Shown: positions 43,334 to 55,254, numbered from the stretch's first letter. The stretch is DNA of 64,000 nucleotides from Angiostrongylus vasorum (GCA_018806985.1 JADANN010000375.1:1736001-1800000); one strand, 5' to 3'. Notes: generated by a model not told the origin, from the sequence alone. Translations and numbers: made by a program.

Positions 43334-44515
43334 TATAAAGAGTATTTTACCGACTTTATGAGACTCTCGTAAAATGCCCCCTGCCACGGAGCATACGGCG
43401 TAATTGTCCTCCATGTTACTCCCTTTGTTGCCATTGTATTTGCTAGTGACACATCGTTAATAACGGGAAGAATTGCCTCTTGTAGAATTTGTTCGCTCAG
43501 TAGGAAATTGGATGCGTTATCAGATGTGATAGTCTTAGGCACTCCTCGTCAAACAAAAAAATCGTCTTAGGGCTAGCAGGAAATCATTCGTCGTTACGCT
43601 GTGTACGAGTTCTAGATGAAGTAGTCTGGTTGTCGCACACGTGATGATGATGCCGTAGACCTTTGTCGTTCCATCATTATTTCTCGCTGTTAGTGGTCCG
43701 AAATAGTCTACTCCTACATGCTCAAACGGACGTGATCGTCTCACTCTTCTTTCTGGAAGGTCATCCATCGGCGGATATTTGTAGGGGAGATTGTTCATCC
43801 TTTGACAGGGTACGCATTGTCTTATAACTTTCTTAGCGATTTGCCGTATACGCCTCATCCAGAATCTTTCGCGTGCGTTAACTATGGTGTGGCCTGTTGC
43901 ATTGTGGAACGGGAGATGTGCCTCGACAACTATTAGTTCTGCTAGTGCCGTTTTAGAGCTGATTAGAATTGGTTGCTGAGCTTCACGTGGCAGGACTGCC
44001 TTGTTTGATCTGCCTTTGCACCGAATGAATTCCCATTCATCGTGATATAACTTCAAATGCTTGTAATCCTTCATTGATCGTAAAGGAAGATACACTGCTT
44101 GCTGGTTTCGTATCACAGCTCGCAAGGCTGCTTCTTGCTCTATGGCCGTGATGTATGTTTCTGTTGACATTGCGTGGACTTCTGGGGTATTCTTGTATAT
44201 CCGGTCACGCAGTTCCTTCCGTACCTTAGAGCTGGTTTTGCTTATAAATCTGAGAATATAGGCAGTTGTTTTCTTTGCTCTTGTGAGTCTATTGAATCGC
44301 TTCCAGTCGAGTAGTTCTGCGACGGGTGTGGTGGTTACTGATGTAGCTGAGGATACTTGTCCCCTTTGTGTGCTTCCTTGCTGTAATGTAAAAAGGCGTT
44401 GACCTTTTTGTTCGTGTATTTCCTTAATGAATGCCGGTCCTTTCCACCATATGTGGTCTTTTAATTCGAACTTGTTTAGTCCTCTTGTAGCACGATCAGC
44501 AGCATTTTTGATCAG
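43334..44515 (-). pseudogene. BEL/Pao linker and integrase, frameshifted
   Basis: Integrase joins retroelement DNA to the chromosome. Reading on the minus strand: a WWKGPAFI-type linker (about 44420-44460), an HHCC zinc-binding domain (H at AHLPFH and GH, then CVPC, about 43800-43930), the first catalytic Asp in VGVDYFGPL (about 43690-43720), then a frameshift near 43540. The second segment has TSDNASNF with the second Asp (about 43505) and WQGAFYESL with the catalytic Glu (about 43355-43380). It ends at the element edge, losing the C-terminal domain. Confidence 0.8.
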
Positions 44516-45160
44516 TGGCTATGTAGCCAAATTGTACGGGTGTTGGTAGGTTTTCCACTATTCGGCGTATTTCCTTTATGCGGTTCTTCACCAACACTCC
44601 TGCGGTTTTGTGCGCCTCCCTGGACCGTGTCCAGCTGAGCGCGACTTCTGAGTCCGAGAGTATAGTTATATTTGTGATAGAAGTGAGGTTGTTTAGTGAT
44701 GTACATTTTTGAATATGCTAACCGTGCTGCCAATGTTAATGTATTTAGTTCAAGTTTTGGAATTGTGCGATTGTCCCTGACTAATGGTAACTTAGACTTC
44801 GATGCGAGTAGTTGTGATTCATCATTGGAAACAATGTAGGCGCAAGTGGCCATGCAATGTTTGCTAGCATCCGCGAAGAGAATCAGCCTGGATGAAACTC
44901 CAATCTGGGCTACTTTTCGTGGAATGAAGGTTTCAAATCCGTTAAAATCATTAACTATCTTTCCCCACTGGTCTCTGTGTTCCTTTGACAGAGGACTGTC
45001 CCACGTATAGTCGAAGTTCCAGAGGGTTTTGAAGAAATTGCTTTCCTCTTAATGTGAGTGGCTTGAGCCACCCCATAGGATCGTAGGTAGCAACTACCTG
45101 TTCGGCGATTGCACGTTTGGTCAGTTTTGGTTTTGTTGGGTATTTGCATGAGATAAGCAG
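44516..45160 (-). pseudogene. BEL/Pao RT end and RNase H, frameshifted
   Basis: The highest-coordinate part reads a YDPMGWLKPLT block (about 45065-45100), the RT-connection region of Pao-type polyproteins. Next comes an LFADASKHCMATCAYIVS block (about 44835-44890), the start of RNase H with its first acidic residue, and KLELNTLTLAARLAYSK (about 44710-44765). A frameshift separates the RT segment from RNase H and another ends the frame near 44512. Confidence 0.75.
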
Positions 45161-45360
45161 TTTACGACCACATGGTCAGAGTTCCTCTCGAAGAGCCTAA
45201 AAGAAAGGCATGATGCTCGGCGAGTCCCTAGAGCGAGCAGAACCCACTGGGCTACTCTTGCACGTGACAGGGAAAAATGGAAGATTTACTGGCATCCACT
45301 CGAGTCACTCGACGATCAACGGGACTACAGTGGTGTGATACAGGTGACAGTAACTTTTGA

Positions 45361-45699
45361 AAAGAAACAGAATCCTATCGGTCACCAGATCTACGAACTG
45401 AAATTAGTCTGGAGCATCACTGTGGCAACTTTGTGGTCAAAGAATTAGCATGTTAAAAAAACCTCATTGAATTACAACAAAGACAGCCTTCTACCTGACA
45501 GGTGAAGCCAAACTACTCTACAGCTCTTGAAAAAGCAATGCTGGCACAGTTCTGTTCAGGAAGGGTTGGAAAACCCAGTGGTCTTAACTCGAAACACTCG
45601 GTAACAAATTTCATTGCGAGTGATACTGTTGAAAAATAGTTCAAAATTAATAGAAAAAAATTAAAAGAAAAAAAAATTAAAAATAGAACTAAAAGGACA
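45361..45699. other. Unassigned DNA
   Basis: Includes an A-rich run near 45645-45690. Nothing recognised. Confidence 0.4.
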
Positions 45700-46055
45700 A
45701 TGGGACATCAGCAAATCTTGGAGCTTCGGACGAGTTTGGAACCCACGATTACACTTTTCAGGTGCTCACATGCTCAGCACCAGACCAACCCGGGGTTCTC
45801 TACTCCATAGCGCGCTCTGCCGTGAAGAAAGATTAGGCAGCAGGTAAACATTGTGGTGTAGTCTACAGCTTAACTAGTTTCAATGCAGATTTGTGCTACC
45901 TAGCTCGTTCCTGTTGAAGGGTGATTGCTGACAGTACTGGTAGAGTAAAACAAGTTTACGAGGCCGTGAAGCATAGTCATGAGTTCGAAGCTCACGTGAA
46001 GGTACGAGTTTTGCTCATAACTCAGCATCATTGTGGCGGTGTTGCAAAAATAAGT
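45700..46055 (+). mobile_element. Two SINE-B-like fragments
   Basis: First (about 45700-45862): eroded body ending CGCTCTGCCGTGAAGAAAGA, GGCAGCAGGTAAAC. Second (about 45900-46055): ACTGGTAGAGTAAAACAAGT (A-like), GAGTTCGAAGCTCACG (B-like), and CTCAGCATCATTGTGG. The second resembles the copy at 24895. Confidence 0.5.
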
Positions 46056-46069
46056 TGTTTTTTTGTTTC

Positions 46070-46270
46070 TGAACTATGTAATTCATTACGATGCGTTTTT
46101 AAACAACACTTCGACGGTTAGACTTAAGGAAAATAGTGTTGGGAATAAGCAAGTTAGAAACGCATTTACGTCATCATGAATTGATATCAACACATGTTTC
46201 GACGAAAATCACTGCGAATTTCAAGTTTGATGGAATGTATTCTACCCCACAGTTAATTTTATTGTAATTC
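46070..46270. repeat. Repeat G, copy 2
   Basis: Same orientation as 21015-21215, with CATCATGAATTGATATCAAC and GACGAAAATCACTGCG. Confidence 0.6.
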
Positions 46271-46278
46271 CGTCGGAC

Positions 46279-46666
46279 TACTTACTTGAACACCTGAATG
46301 GTTCGTATTCACTGGTTGTGCGGGCCCCCAGTATAATCTCCATTTTTCAGAGATTTGCATGTCAAACCACTGTGGTTCCCTGGAATCCCGAGGTCAGCTT
46401 AGTTGAAGTCTGCTACAGGTGTTCACCACCACAGGCAGTCGCAGCCCTTGTGGATCAGAGGGACATTTGCCACCATGCGACTTTGATGCCAGGGCGGTGG
46501 TGGATCCTGGTGTTGGTTTACTCTTAACTAGGCTTCCTGATGAAAACGCCGAAGTCCTTCTCAGCTTGGCGTATCATGCCAGGGGATGAATCTCCCGCGG
46601 AACATCGTAGTCCGACACACAGGAACACCTCCCAGCCACGATGAGGCGGTAAGCCGTTGGGAGGTT
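46279..46666 (-). repeat. Repeat A, copy 5
   Basis: Full reverse copy. The terminal hairpin is perfect here: ACCTCCCA (46627-46634) pairs with TGGGAGGT (46658-46665). Confidence 0.75.
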
Positions 46667-46689
46667 TGAATATATCTCGATTCATAAAT

Positions 46690-47208
46690 AATGTATACTC
46701 AAGCTTTCATTTTAGATCCCACTTGTTTTTTGTTTGTATGGCGCGAATTTATTTATCTGCAAATCCCGCCACACTTCTCGGTCGGTTCGTTCTCTCGCAT
46801 CCGCATTTCACCAAGGTGCTCCGATTGTGCGTGCGAGTCCTGCTACATCGTGAGAACTTTCTCTTTTTCTACGAGTTTCCTTGGATGATGGTCGGCACTA
46901 AATTTTCTGCTAACATATTTAAACGTTTTCGTCATATGCAGAGTTCCTGTGTAGAAATGGGAGCCCTGTTTGGTTTGACGAGGAGTCGAACCACTGACCA
47001 TAAGCAAATCACGAGTCATGTAGAAGTCTTACTACTTGGATCTTGTAATTTAATTCATGCATTGGAATATCACGCTATGTTTCAACGTTAGAACCGATAG
47101 TCCGCATACCCATTGTACAAACGATTTCTATCCAAGTGCTAAAGCGATCTGCTAGGCCATACCAATGTTTTTTCTTTATTATAAACCCCTTATTTTCTTC
47201 ATAGAAGG
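46690..47208. repeat. Repeat F, copy 2, joined to a SINE-C
   Basis: Collinear with 23837-24290. On the minus strand near 46975-46990 it reads GTGGTTCGACTCCTCG, a B-box-like word, but no full tRNA folds. Confidence 0.55.
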
Positions 47209-47383
47209 GCTAGTGTAGCTTAGTGGTCAGAGGTGCCCTGCGATACACATAGGATCTATCCGCACCCAACCCAACCAAGCCTTCCATTCCTGCGGGGTCG
47301 GCAAATTGGTACCACACTTTTCTGGGAGGATAGCAGCACTGGCTCAATACATTGGTCGTCCACCGTGACCCATTGTAAAAAAC
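47209..47383 (+). mobile_element. SINE-C, 3'-truncated
   Basis: Head GCTAGTGTAGCTTAGTGGTC through CACCGTGACCCATTGTAAAA, then an AAC-rich run replaces the usual tail. Confidence 0.7.
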
Positions 47384-48961
47384 AAAACAACAAACAACAG
47401 TTTCTTCTTTTTTTTTGTTCGAGCGATAGCCAATGGTTGTCACTATCTGAGACTAGTTCACTTGTAATAAATACGCGTCCATTTCAAAGGAACTCTAGGC
47501 TTATGACGACAAGTGTGACTCACGTATCATACAATTATTAAGCAAACAAAGAGCACCAAGTCCTTTGTACTCCTATACAAAGAGTACGTATTGATCGAAT
47601 CACCATTAACCTCAATCCGTATTTGCACATTGACGACTCAAGTCCCGTCCGGTCGCAATGGTATTCTTGGTGTCAGTCCGCGCCACACTGTACAGAGCTG
47701 CGCCGTGCTTTCTGCTGATTCCCTAGTCCCGCCTATCTCTTCGAAAATTGACGACGTTCAAATATCATCTCTTTTGTCGGTTTCTAGCATGTCAACGCCT
47801 TTGTTTTACATCGTATCTCCCCAATAAACTTCTTAACTTCTACAATTGTCGCTACTTACTAGTTCAAATATTCAGTTCTGTAAATAGGAACAACTGCTAG
47901 CTTCGTTTGACTAGTTGCTTGAGAGCTGCAGCCGATCGTTAAACAAACATTTTATTCCTCTCTAAAGTTGATTATCCATTCGCTGACCTCGACGATGTGA
48001 TGAATAAGTCTGACTTAAGAACGTAGAGGTCAGATAGTGCATTATTTCCACTCCTACGTTGGCTGGATGAAACGTCGTAACCCCACTACACTCACAAAAA
48101 AAATGTCAACACAAAAATGGAACTTCAGCTGAAGTTGAGTCTCCGCCTGTGTGGAGAGCATCGTGTTGAATGTTTTCAGATCCACTTCAAACGAAAATTC
48201 AGCCAAAGTAACGGAGGAGTTTGTTAAACCACTTGTTGTCTATGTAATGGACGGCTACGCAACTCTTCAACTAGTTGGGTCAAACTTCCATACGTTGTGA
48301 AGATCGGTGACGACTCAAACAGAGTGTTGCTCAGTGAAATGAGGGCAGACTTTTCGCGGATACGAACCCTGTCCGATTTTATTCCAGGAATTTATGGCAC
48401 GATGATTTCATTAATGCTTTAAGGTGGTTATATAGAAAGCACAAGGATAAAGTGTTAATTTATAGTCATTGCTGAGAAATGCAAATGGTTCACTTCTTTT
48501 GTGTTTCAAATGCTTTCAAGCCTTGCGTTTTTTTTTGCCCGTCCATTTCGCGAGTTCAGAACAACGTTTTTCTTTAATAAACAATTCTAGAGATCGACAG
48601 GCCTCAATATCTTTGGCGCCAGGTGCCCTCATTTTAGAAAATAAGCTCCCCACTTCCTAACGAAATCGAATGCTACCAATCTTCTAATGTGACCTTCTGA
48701 TCGTTTTTGTTTAGTTCTGTCCTTCACACTCGAGCGGAAAAAACCGCTAAGCCAGCTTTCCTCTACGGTTTTCTCAATACTACGATGTGTTTGTTTAAAA
48801 ATATTTGACCAGCTCTCCAATAAGAACGTAAAGATTTCAGTTCAATTTATTTTGTTTTTTTTCTTTTTTATAGGGATTTTTTCAACACCTACGAAAAAAC
48901 TCGGCTCCACTTAACTGCTCTTTTATTGATTTTTAAAAATTCACCGTTATTTGTCCTTAAA
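47384..48961. other. Unassigned DNA
   Basis: About 1.6 kb. Frames at 47591-47827 (+) and 48629-48820 (-) are without domains. Confidence 0.4.
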
Positions 48962-49324
48962 TCAATAACTTGGTAAAATAAATCGATATGAGTTAATTTC
49001 TCCGTCCTTCAGGAGCGGAAAACAATAGATTCGTTCTAAATAATCATTGAGGAAGTGATCACCTGCGAAGTCTTCCATAGTATTATTTTCCGTGAAAATC
49101 TCAGTCTCCCTCCATGTTTCATCGCTGGTCCATCCAAAACCTAATGGCACATTTGATTTTTTGGGCACCTGACTTTCAAGTTGAGGTTTCCGAAAGAAGA
49201 GAAACGGGGGAAGATAGAACCCAACTAAATTCACTGTACTGGTTGTAAAATCCCTCTTTCCGATAAGTGTGAAGATTGTAGGACGAAAGTTGAGAAGATC
49301 ACCAAAGTATCGGTCGCCGTTCAA
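48962..49324 (-). pseudogene. Possible pogo/CENP-B-type transposase relic
   Basis: A 120-codon reverse frame with no ATG at its opening (TTG). The stretch IGKRDFTTSTVN followed by LVGFYLPPFLFFRK resembles the middle of DDE_1 domains of pogo-like transposases, where a Gly-Tyr/Phe-x-x-Pro-Pro and a following F-x-x-R/K are common. A later GFGWTSDE and DHFLNDYLE fit the spacing loosely. Catalytic acids cannot be assigned. It may equally be chance. Confidence 0.25.
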
Positions 49325-49509
49325 TCACATGTAGTGGTTCGAGAGGTTGTTACTTAGTTCTGCTGTAGAACCATAAGAATGACCGTAATGGAAATAACTA
49401 ACAGTTTTTTTGAACACTGAAAATGTAAAAGAATCGATCGAGATTGAACTAAGGTCGCAAACTGCTGATATACTCTGTCTTCAATGTTTCACAAAATATT
49501 AGCTATGCA
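49325..49509. other. Unassigned DNA
   Basis: No feature recognised. Confidence 0.4.
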
Positions 49510-49765
49510 GACACATTTGAACAGTTCAGCGGTTAGAGATGCCTGGTTGGACCCCCACAAAGCCAGCTTTCTCCTGGGCCAATAGATTGGTGTTCAACTT
49601 GTCTGAAGGAAACTTTTTTCCGACCCACGGAGGCTAATGAGTGCCTTTCCATTTCGAGGACCATAGAGCGATGTAGAAAAGAAATCTGAGAATTTCGAAG
49701 AGATCTTCTAGAATTCGAGGACTTTCTTTGAAGAAAGCAAAATCCTCAAGCAAATGCTGAACTAA
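49510..49765 (+). mobile_element. SINE-D
   Basis: A-like GTTCAGCGGTTAGAGATGCC, decayed B box (GGTTGGACCCCC), body with ACTTGTCTGAAGG and tail AATCCTCAAGCAAATGCTG. Confidence 0.55.
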
Positions 49766-51439
49766 TAAGCTAATTCGAGTACAATCGTTGATGGCTGATG
49801 CAGGACAATAAAGCGAATGAAACTAGTGCTGCGATTCTTGTAATATGTTGTATCGGGTCATAAGAATAGGAAAAATAGAAGATTTGTTAAAGACCAAATT
49901 TTTTATCGAACACTATTTCGCTTTCCCAGACAAGAATTTCTTCGTTTTGCTTGAATGCTCTCGCGATGGGCGTTCTGTTTTCATCAGTTTGCTGAACCTG
50001 AAGGAGACTGCCACTTTGCACGTTCGTTTCTGTCACTGACTAATCACTTAGGTGTTGACTCCAAGCCGTCCTTTCTGATCTATCTAATCTGATTCTCATC
50101 TAGGCCTCAATGTCGTTCGCATAAGTAACACTGTCTACACCTGTATATCATTGTTCCCTTGCTAAAGACAGCTCCTGAGGTTGAAAACATGAGCCGTATA
50201 CGTAGTCTTTTTCTTCCAATATCTTTAGAAATCAGGAGCGCTCCGAAAAACTCTCCGCTGATGCTATTCAGAAAACAAAGTAAGCTACCTAAAGGGGTGA
50301 TGAAAGCTCTGTAGGGGGCTCTTTCACCGAGCCTCAGACAGACGGCACTATGAAAGATGATGGCTGAAATCTCGCATCTGTAGAGAAATTTCTTATTTAT
50401 GCAAATATTTTACGATCAGCTTCGTTATTCATTACTCCAAGCGCACACAAATCTATTCGGTCAGTATCACTGCGCCGACTGTGGAAAAAACGCTTTAGCG
50501 AGCCTTTCATTTAAGTGCTGAGTTTCTCGTATTGAAATCGCGTACATCGAACACATGAGCTGATCACGAAAGTCAGAAAAAAAGGAATAAATAGAACAGC
50601 CATTTGCTTCTATTTACTCACTCGCGTCAGCCTTTCAGCTTCAGCCACCTGAGAAAAGACCAAGTAGTTTTTTCACTAAAGCGGCGCAGATTCTCAAGTA
50701 AGTGCCGCAATAGTTAAGCGATGACGAATAAAAGGTCCGTAGTTGCTGAATCGTTGTCCGATGTTGATGGGAATTCTACTCCATTCGTAGCGTCGTAGAG
50801 GCGACGAAATGTGTATTTGGTCTGCACCCAACTTATGGGAGCTTGCGGATGTATCATGTAGGCGTTTTTATGCTCTGACATAGTTTTGGCAACAAAGCTT
50901 ACAACGACTAATTAACAGTAAAGTTAGTGCACATTTGATGTACAAGTGATTTGAGCGCTTTCGAGTTATTCTGACGTCTTGTCATCACACATATGCGGGT
51001 ATCAGCACTTTCTTCACTTGTTTCCTTGTTGCGCATATATCATCTACGATTGTGTGCCGGCCGAGTTGATCTTTCTTAGAATCATAGATAGCTCTACTAA
51101 GGTGTTCCCAGATCCTCGTGTAAGGTAGTTATAGGACTTCGTGGATCGAAGGAGTTTAAATAAAAAGTCCTGGTGCCAGTTTGTTCATCATGGAGGTTTA
51201 GCCCTTGGCGATATCGAAGCAGCAACCATACATCGCACGACAGTTATGATCACTGCGCTTTCCCGCTGCCTAAGTGGTAAGAAAAAAGACGGTCCGCTAT
51301 TTCTAGAAAATCCCTGAATAGAAAATAAAATCACTCCCAAGACCGACTTTCTATTAATTTAGGCGTTGATCAAATAATTCATCCCTTTTCATAATGACCA
51401 GGCAAACGGTTGTTGTCAAAAGGGTTTAAATGGTACAAT
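49766..51439. other. Unassigned DNA
   Basis: No gene seen. The last ~100 bp (51335-51400) is the reversed flank shared with the PLE end at 35290. Confidence 0.4.
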
Positions 51440-52180
51440 ACTGGCTGACTGTCAGGCGATTTAGCTTTCTTCGGAGCCTGGAAAGGTCAAATTAGCAAGC
51501 AATCCACTCATTCAAAGCAGTTTCGTAACCTCAGCAGAAAGAAATATAGGACATAAATCCTCAATTTAATGGAGACCAGTCGTGCAGAGTTTTACATGAG
51601 TCAGGAATGTGGCTGAGCCAGGTCACAAAAAAATCAGCACGAGGAAAGGCGCGAGATTATGCGTGATAACGAGGCATTCCTCCATGCGGCTGGTTTTGGA
51701 ACTTTTGGAATTTATTCGGAAATCTTCAAGAGTTTCGTGCTCTGATGTTTTCGATTTCTGTGTGAGGATTGTAACATTTACTTCAGAATATTCTACGTTA
51801 TTCCTCTGTGTCCTATGCACGTCTAGTGGAGCATCTAGTTCAACTTTGCCGCCTTCTATACGGATACACAATGATTTACTTGTTTTGCCAATGTGTTCGT
51901 CCTCAACACTCTTTACAAGAGATGAGATAAACCGTACCCGAACTCATCAACTGATCTCCTCTACCGTTAGAGCATGTTATGCAATTTGGCGTTGTACATA
52001 GAGGGTCATACATGCGGTTGCAAAATTGCTAACTTATGAGAGTGCTCAGTTGTATTTCAATCACTGCTAACCATTTTTCAAGACTTTTCAAGCACCGCAT
52101 TGCCGCTGTGCTTATTTCGTTGGAAATGAAGTGCAGGATGGATGGGATGTTATTTTTGACAGAGTCATCGTTTATGGATG
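51440..52180 (-). mobile_element. PLE-1 relative, reverse, degraded
   Basis: Minus-strand counterpart of 8130-8960. It keeps a SSGTVYLISS first motif (about 51920-51950), an EDEHIGKTSKSLCIRI second motif (HIG instead of YIG), and an 82-codon frame (51623-51871) through the TLEDFRINSKSSK end. The cysteines of the CKAC pair are lost. The 3' part retains a vestige of the hammerhead-like region near 51465-51490. Confidence 0.7.
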
Positions 52181-52852
52181 TCGTTTTTTCCTCTAAACGA
52201 TCGTTGGTTCGACCTCGTGCATAGGTCTAACCAAGCAGTCCATACACCCTGTGTGATGCACGTTGCATGCACGTTACTTTGGAGTGTTCTCTGCATTAGC
52301 ACTGTGTTCTCGCCAGAGGTAATTAAGTCGACAAAAAGCATAAATGTCGTCATTTCGTCCGATCCACTGATTATGTAATGAACTTTTTTTCCCTGCTTCT
52401 CTCCACTAGGTTTCTGAGCTCTTATTCGCCTTTGTGAACACTAAATTACTAGTACCTAAAAGAAGTTCCCTTTTTATAAATCGTTAGAGCTCTATTGCGA
52501 TCCGGAACTCTTTCTTCCCTTCTTCCGTTTCATTTCCTCTCAATCGTAATAAAATGAGCTATCTATCTCCCATCAATCGAACACGAATTTCATTTCTCTC
52601 ACAAAAGAATGTCGCGGTTTCTCTTTCTTTTCTTTTGAAACGGACCAATCTGCTTGGCGGCATTTGTCTGAGTGACGATAAGACAAGTTACGTCGTGCGC
52701 CTCAAGAATAGGGGGCTGCTGATTTTTTTATTGCTGATCCAACTGTTCACCGTCTTTGCTCTGCTTATTTTGTGTAATAGTTTGTTTCTATTCATTATTT
52801 ATACCTCTTATACCTAATTAAATCGAATTGGATGAATCCTATGAGTGTTAAG
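52181..52852. other. Unassigned DNA
   Basis: An 87-codon frame at 52554-52817 (+) ends in a long Leu/Ile/Phe-rich run (LLIFLLLIQLFTVFALLIL-like), as a membrane segment would, but AT/CT-rich sequence alone can produce this. Confidence 0.35.
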
Positions 52853-53060
52853 TACCGCATGTATCGCAATGGCTAGACAGGCAATGCTGTAAACAGATGA
52901 CTTCTAGCTCGTTTCTGCGCTCGAGTTAACGAACCCCGTCATCCTTCCGGGGTCGATAAAATATCGCCACAGTTGTCTGGCAGGACTGAACACTCATTTG
53001 GCCCCCTCTGTAGTCACCTGGAAGTCAATGTAGGAGACAAATATGTATTTGGCCATCTCT
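52853..53060 (+). mobile_element. SINE-C, strongly diverged
   Basis: Weak head (GCATGTATCGCAATGGCTAG), then CCTTCCGGGGTCGATAAAAT and GTTGTCTGGCAGGA, which follow the SINE-C body order. Confidence 0.45.
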
Positions 53061-54103
53061 GTGATGATTGATGATACGAATAGAATCAAATGAATTGCGT
53101 GCTCTTCAGCGGGTGATTAACAACCCACCGTTTGTCTTTTATTCTCCATGAAATTCCATGTCATTCCTTCTCGTCAAATCAGTCACGATCGTTTACGGAT
53201 CTTTTGATCGGTTAGTTAAGTGGCACATTCGTCTTTGATTTTCTTTCTAACTAATTGGAAATGCGAATTGTGTTCAGAGCAGAATAATGTACCCCCCTTG
53301 CTAAGCTCAATAAACGACTGATCCCCACTTAACTGCATACTACACCTCGTTTATAAGAGTTCGTACTTCTCTTCTTCTAGGCGCCACGAAAAACGGAGTG
53401 TTCAGACGACATCGTAAATCGTTAGTCTTATATGTGAAAAACGCAATTGATTGAATACTAGCCGACCACTGGATACAAAGCCGACACCTAACGTAAACGT
53501 AGAAGAGGTCCAGCAAGTGCTGTTGGATGGGGATCGGAAACAATGTTTCGTTTCTAGCCTACTCTCATAGAATAACCACAAATCTTAATCTGCTCAAACT
53601 CAGAAGCTGGAAAGAGCCGTTCAAGAAGGACAGATGAAAAGTGAGGAAGATCGCTATGCAAAAAAACTGGTATCCGAAGGATGCGAACCCAGCCTTTATG
53701 GGAGGCGTTATCGCTCGCTCTTAAGATTTCGAGAATTATAACCACTTGTTTTTCCTCATGCACGAAAAACTTACCTGAGGAAGGACAGTTTGAAACTTCA
53801 GCACTAAAACGCAAAAAACCACAAATCCCCTTGGCAGCGCGAATTCTCACGGCAGGCATGAAAAAACCAAGGATACTGATGACTTTCATAAATAGTCGTG
53901 ATGACTGTAGTAAACAAAAACGTCTCAGTTGAAGACCACTAATCAAAAAGAATCAAAATCTAAGAATGGTTTAACGACGTTGTGGTTTTCTTAAATAAAA
54001 AATGACACGAGTGAATGGTTGTCAGGAGCAAGTTTTCCTCCCTGTTGCTAATTTTTGCGACATTTTAAGATTCATTTTTATATACAACATTATTTATAGG
54101 ACA
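53061..54103. other. Unassigned DNA with a tRNA-like B box
   Basis: On the minus strand near 53680-53700 a GGTTCGCATCC word follows a possible 7-base anticodon loop closed by GCCT/AGGC, but the T stem has only three pairs and no acceptor stem closes. At most a tRNA-derived remnant. A 130-codon reverse frame at 53554-53946 has no domain. Confidence 0.35.
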
Positions 54104-54330
54104 CTTTTAGCGCAGTGGTCAACAGTGCCTTATATTAAGCGCGTGGTCCTCGGTTCTATCTCCCCCCTCACAGACGAAGCTCCAACTCTGCGACGTGAAC
54201 GAGTCGGTGCCAGGCTTTCTGGGAGGGTAAAATCGCTCACCCGATACACTGGTAGCCCACCGTAAGCCATGTATAGGCTTCTTTCGATCAGTTCCGCGAC
54301 CGTATGAATGGATCCGAATGCATACACCAT
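54104..54330 (+). mobile_element. SINE-C relative
   Basis: TTTTAGCGCAGTGGTCAACA (A box) and CCTCGGTTCTATCTCC (B-like), then CTTTCTGGGAGGGTAAAATC and ACTGGTAGCCCACCGTAAGC. Confidence 0.6.
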
Positions 54331-54664
54331 CCCCGCGGGATAGAGAAATGGCAGTCGTGCCGTGCTTCTCTAATTTGCAAGTTTAAGTTCACATTTGGTT
54401 TTCATATGAAATTCTTCGACATCTGCTAAGTAAAAAGTAGTCATGATCCTTTTCTGAAAGTAGCTCGTAGTGACGAAATAGAACGATAAAGTGCGAATAA
54501 GATGTAATAAGCATATGATGTGGACTAAATAAATAAAAAATCACAGTGTAGAAGCGAACCGTTCGAACTAAACCGAAGCTCTCATTGCACTCATCGTCTT
54601 TGTTAAGTTTTCGAGTCAATATTGGGATTCATTTGTGAACTATTCATAAAAGGTCCTTCACAGA
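54331..54664. other. Unassigned DNA
   Basis: No feature recognised. Confidence 0.4.
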
Positions 54665-54945
54665 TAAGTCCCATTAAGGTTAAAGGATAAAGCGTTCGTC
54701 GTTAATCCATCTCTAAGGGAAGCGCCATCGTTAAATATGGTTGAATGCATATCTGGCCTACACAATGATCGTGTTGGCATACAAATGCATCAAAACAATG
54801 CTCCTATCTTCCGTAACAAGTTAGATACCAATTTATCCATCCCGAGAGAATGTAGGGCTTTCCGTGGCTGAGATGCGGGTCTGAACAAACCTATGCAATG
54901 AGTATTGCAGATCTCTTGTAACCACTGCGCTACGCGCACTCCATT
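54665..54945 (-). mobile_element. SINE-C, reverse, diverged
   Basis: Runs from GTTAATCCATCTCTAAGGGA to the head, which on the minus strand reads AGTGCGCGTAGCGCAGTGGT (about 54923-54942). Confidence 0.6.
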
Positions 54946-55254
54946 ATTTCTCATACTATTTAAAAAATAATCTCAAAGAGGTGGTATTTGCTTGCAAACA
55001 CGTGACGATGACAGCGCTACATTGTTTTATGCTACATTAATTCTGAAGAGATATTCACCACATGAAAGATGTTGTGGATTAGGTTCTAAGGTGATCTCAA
55101 GTGTCTTCTAATGTAGGAATTCCTTCAGAGGAAATGGATTCCTTTTGAAACGACCTCACGTTTACATGAGTATTTAACACTCTGTGTTTATCTGCCTAAT
55201 GCCATATCTGACCCATAACACAAGAAGACATGATGAAGGTTGAAGCGTTTAGTT
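54946..55254. other. Unassigned DNA
   Basis: No feature recognised. Confidence 0.4.

Larger units (their letters stand above)
43334..45164 (-). mobile_element. BEL/Pao retrotransposon internal fragment
   Basis: Minus-strand piece running from the end of RT through RNase H to integrase. No LTRs, gag or protease are seen. It is flanked by CGACC on both sides (43329-43333 and 45165-45169), the host LINE having that word once, as other LINE copies suggest. BEL/Pao elements make 4-5 bp target duplications, but an LTR-less internal fragment should not integrate by integrase, so repair-mediated insertion is equally possible. Confidence 0.8.
42035..45360 (+). mobile_element. RTE-clade LINE 3, split by BEL/Pao insertion
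   Basis: Same family as LINEs 1 and 2. The left part is 42035-43333, the right part 45165-45360, and the two join cleanly when the intervening 1.83 kb is removed. RT blocks: SPICLLSVVYKLF (about 42180-42222), an FADD box at about 42675-42687 (in a shifted frame), LTYASETW (about 43035-43058) and the C-terminal tail to the GATACAGGTGACAG end near 45340-45352. 5'-truncated at the CCTGAAGAACC point. Confidence 0.85.

Noticed and set aside
43334..45164. Complete BEL/Pao element
   Set aside because: No LTRs, gag, protease or most of RT; only the RT end through integrase is present.
53650..53740. Minus-strand tRNA-like segment with a CAT anticodon-like loop
   Set aside because: T stem has only three pairs, position 33 is not T, and no acceptor stem forms.
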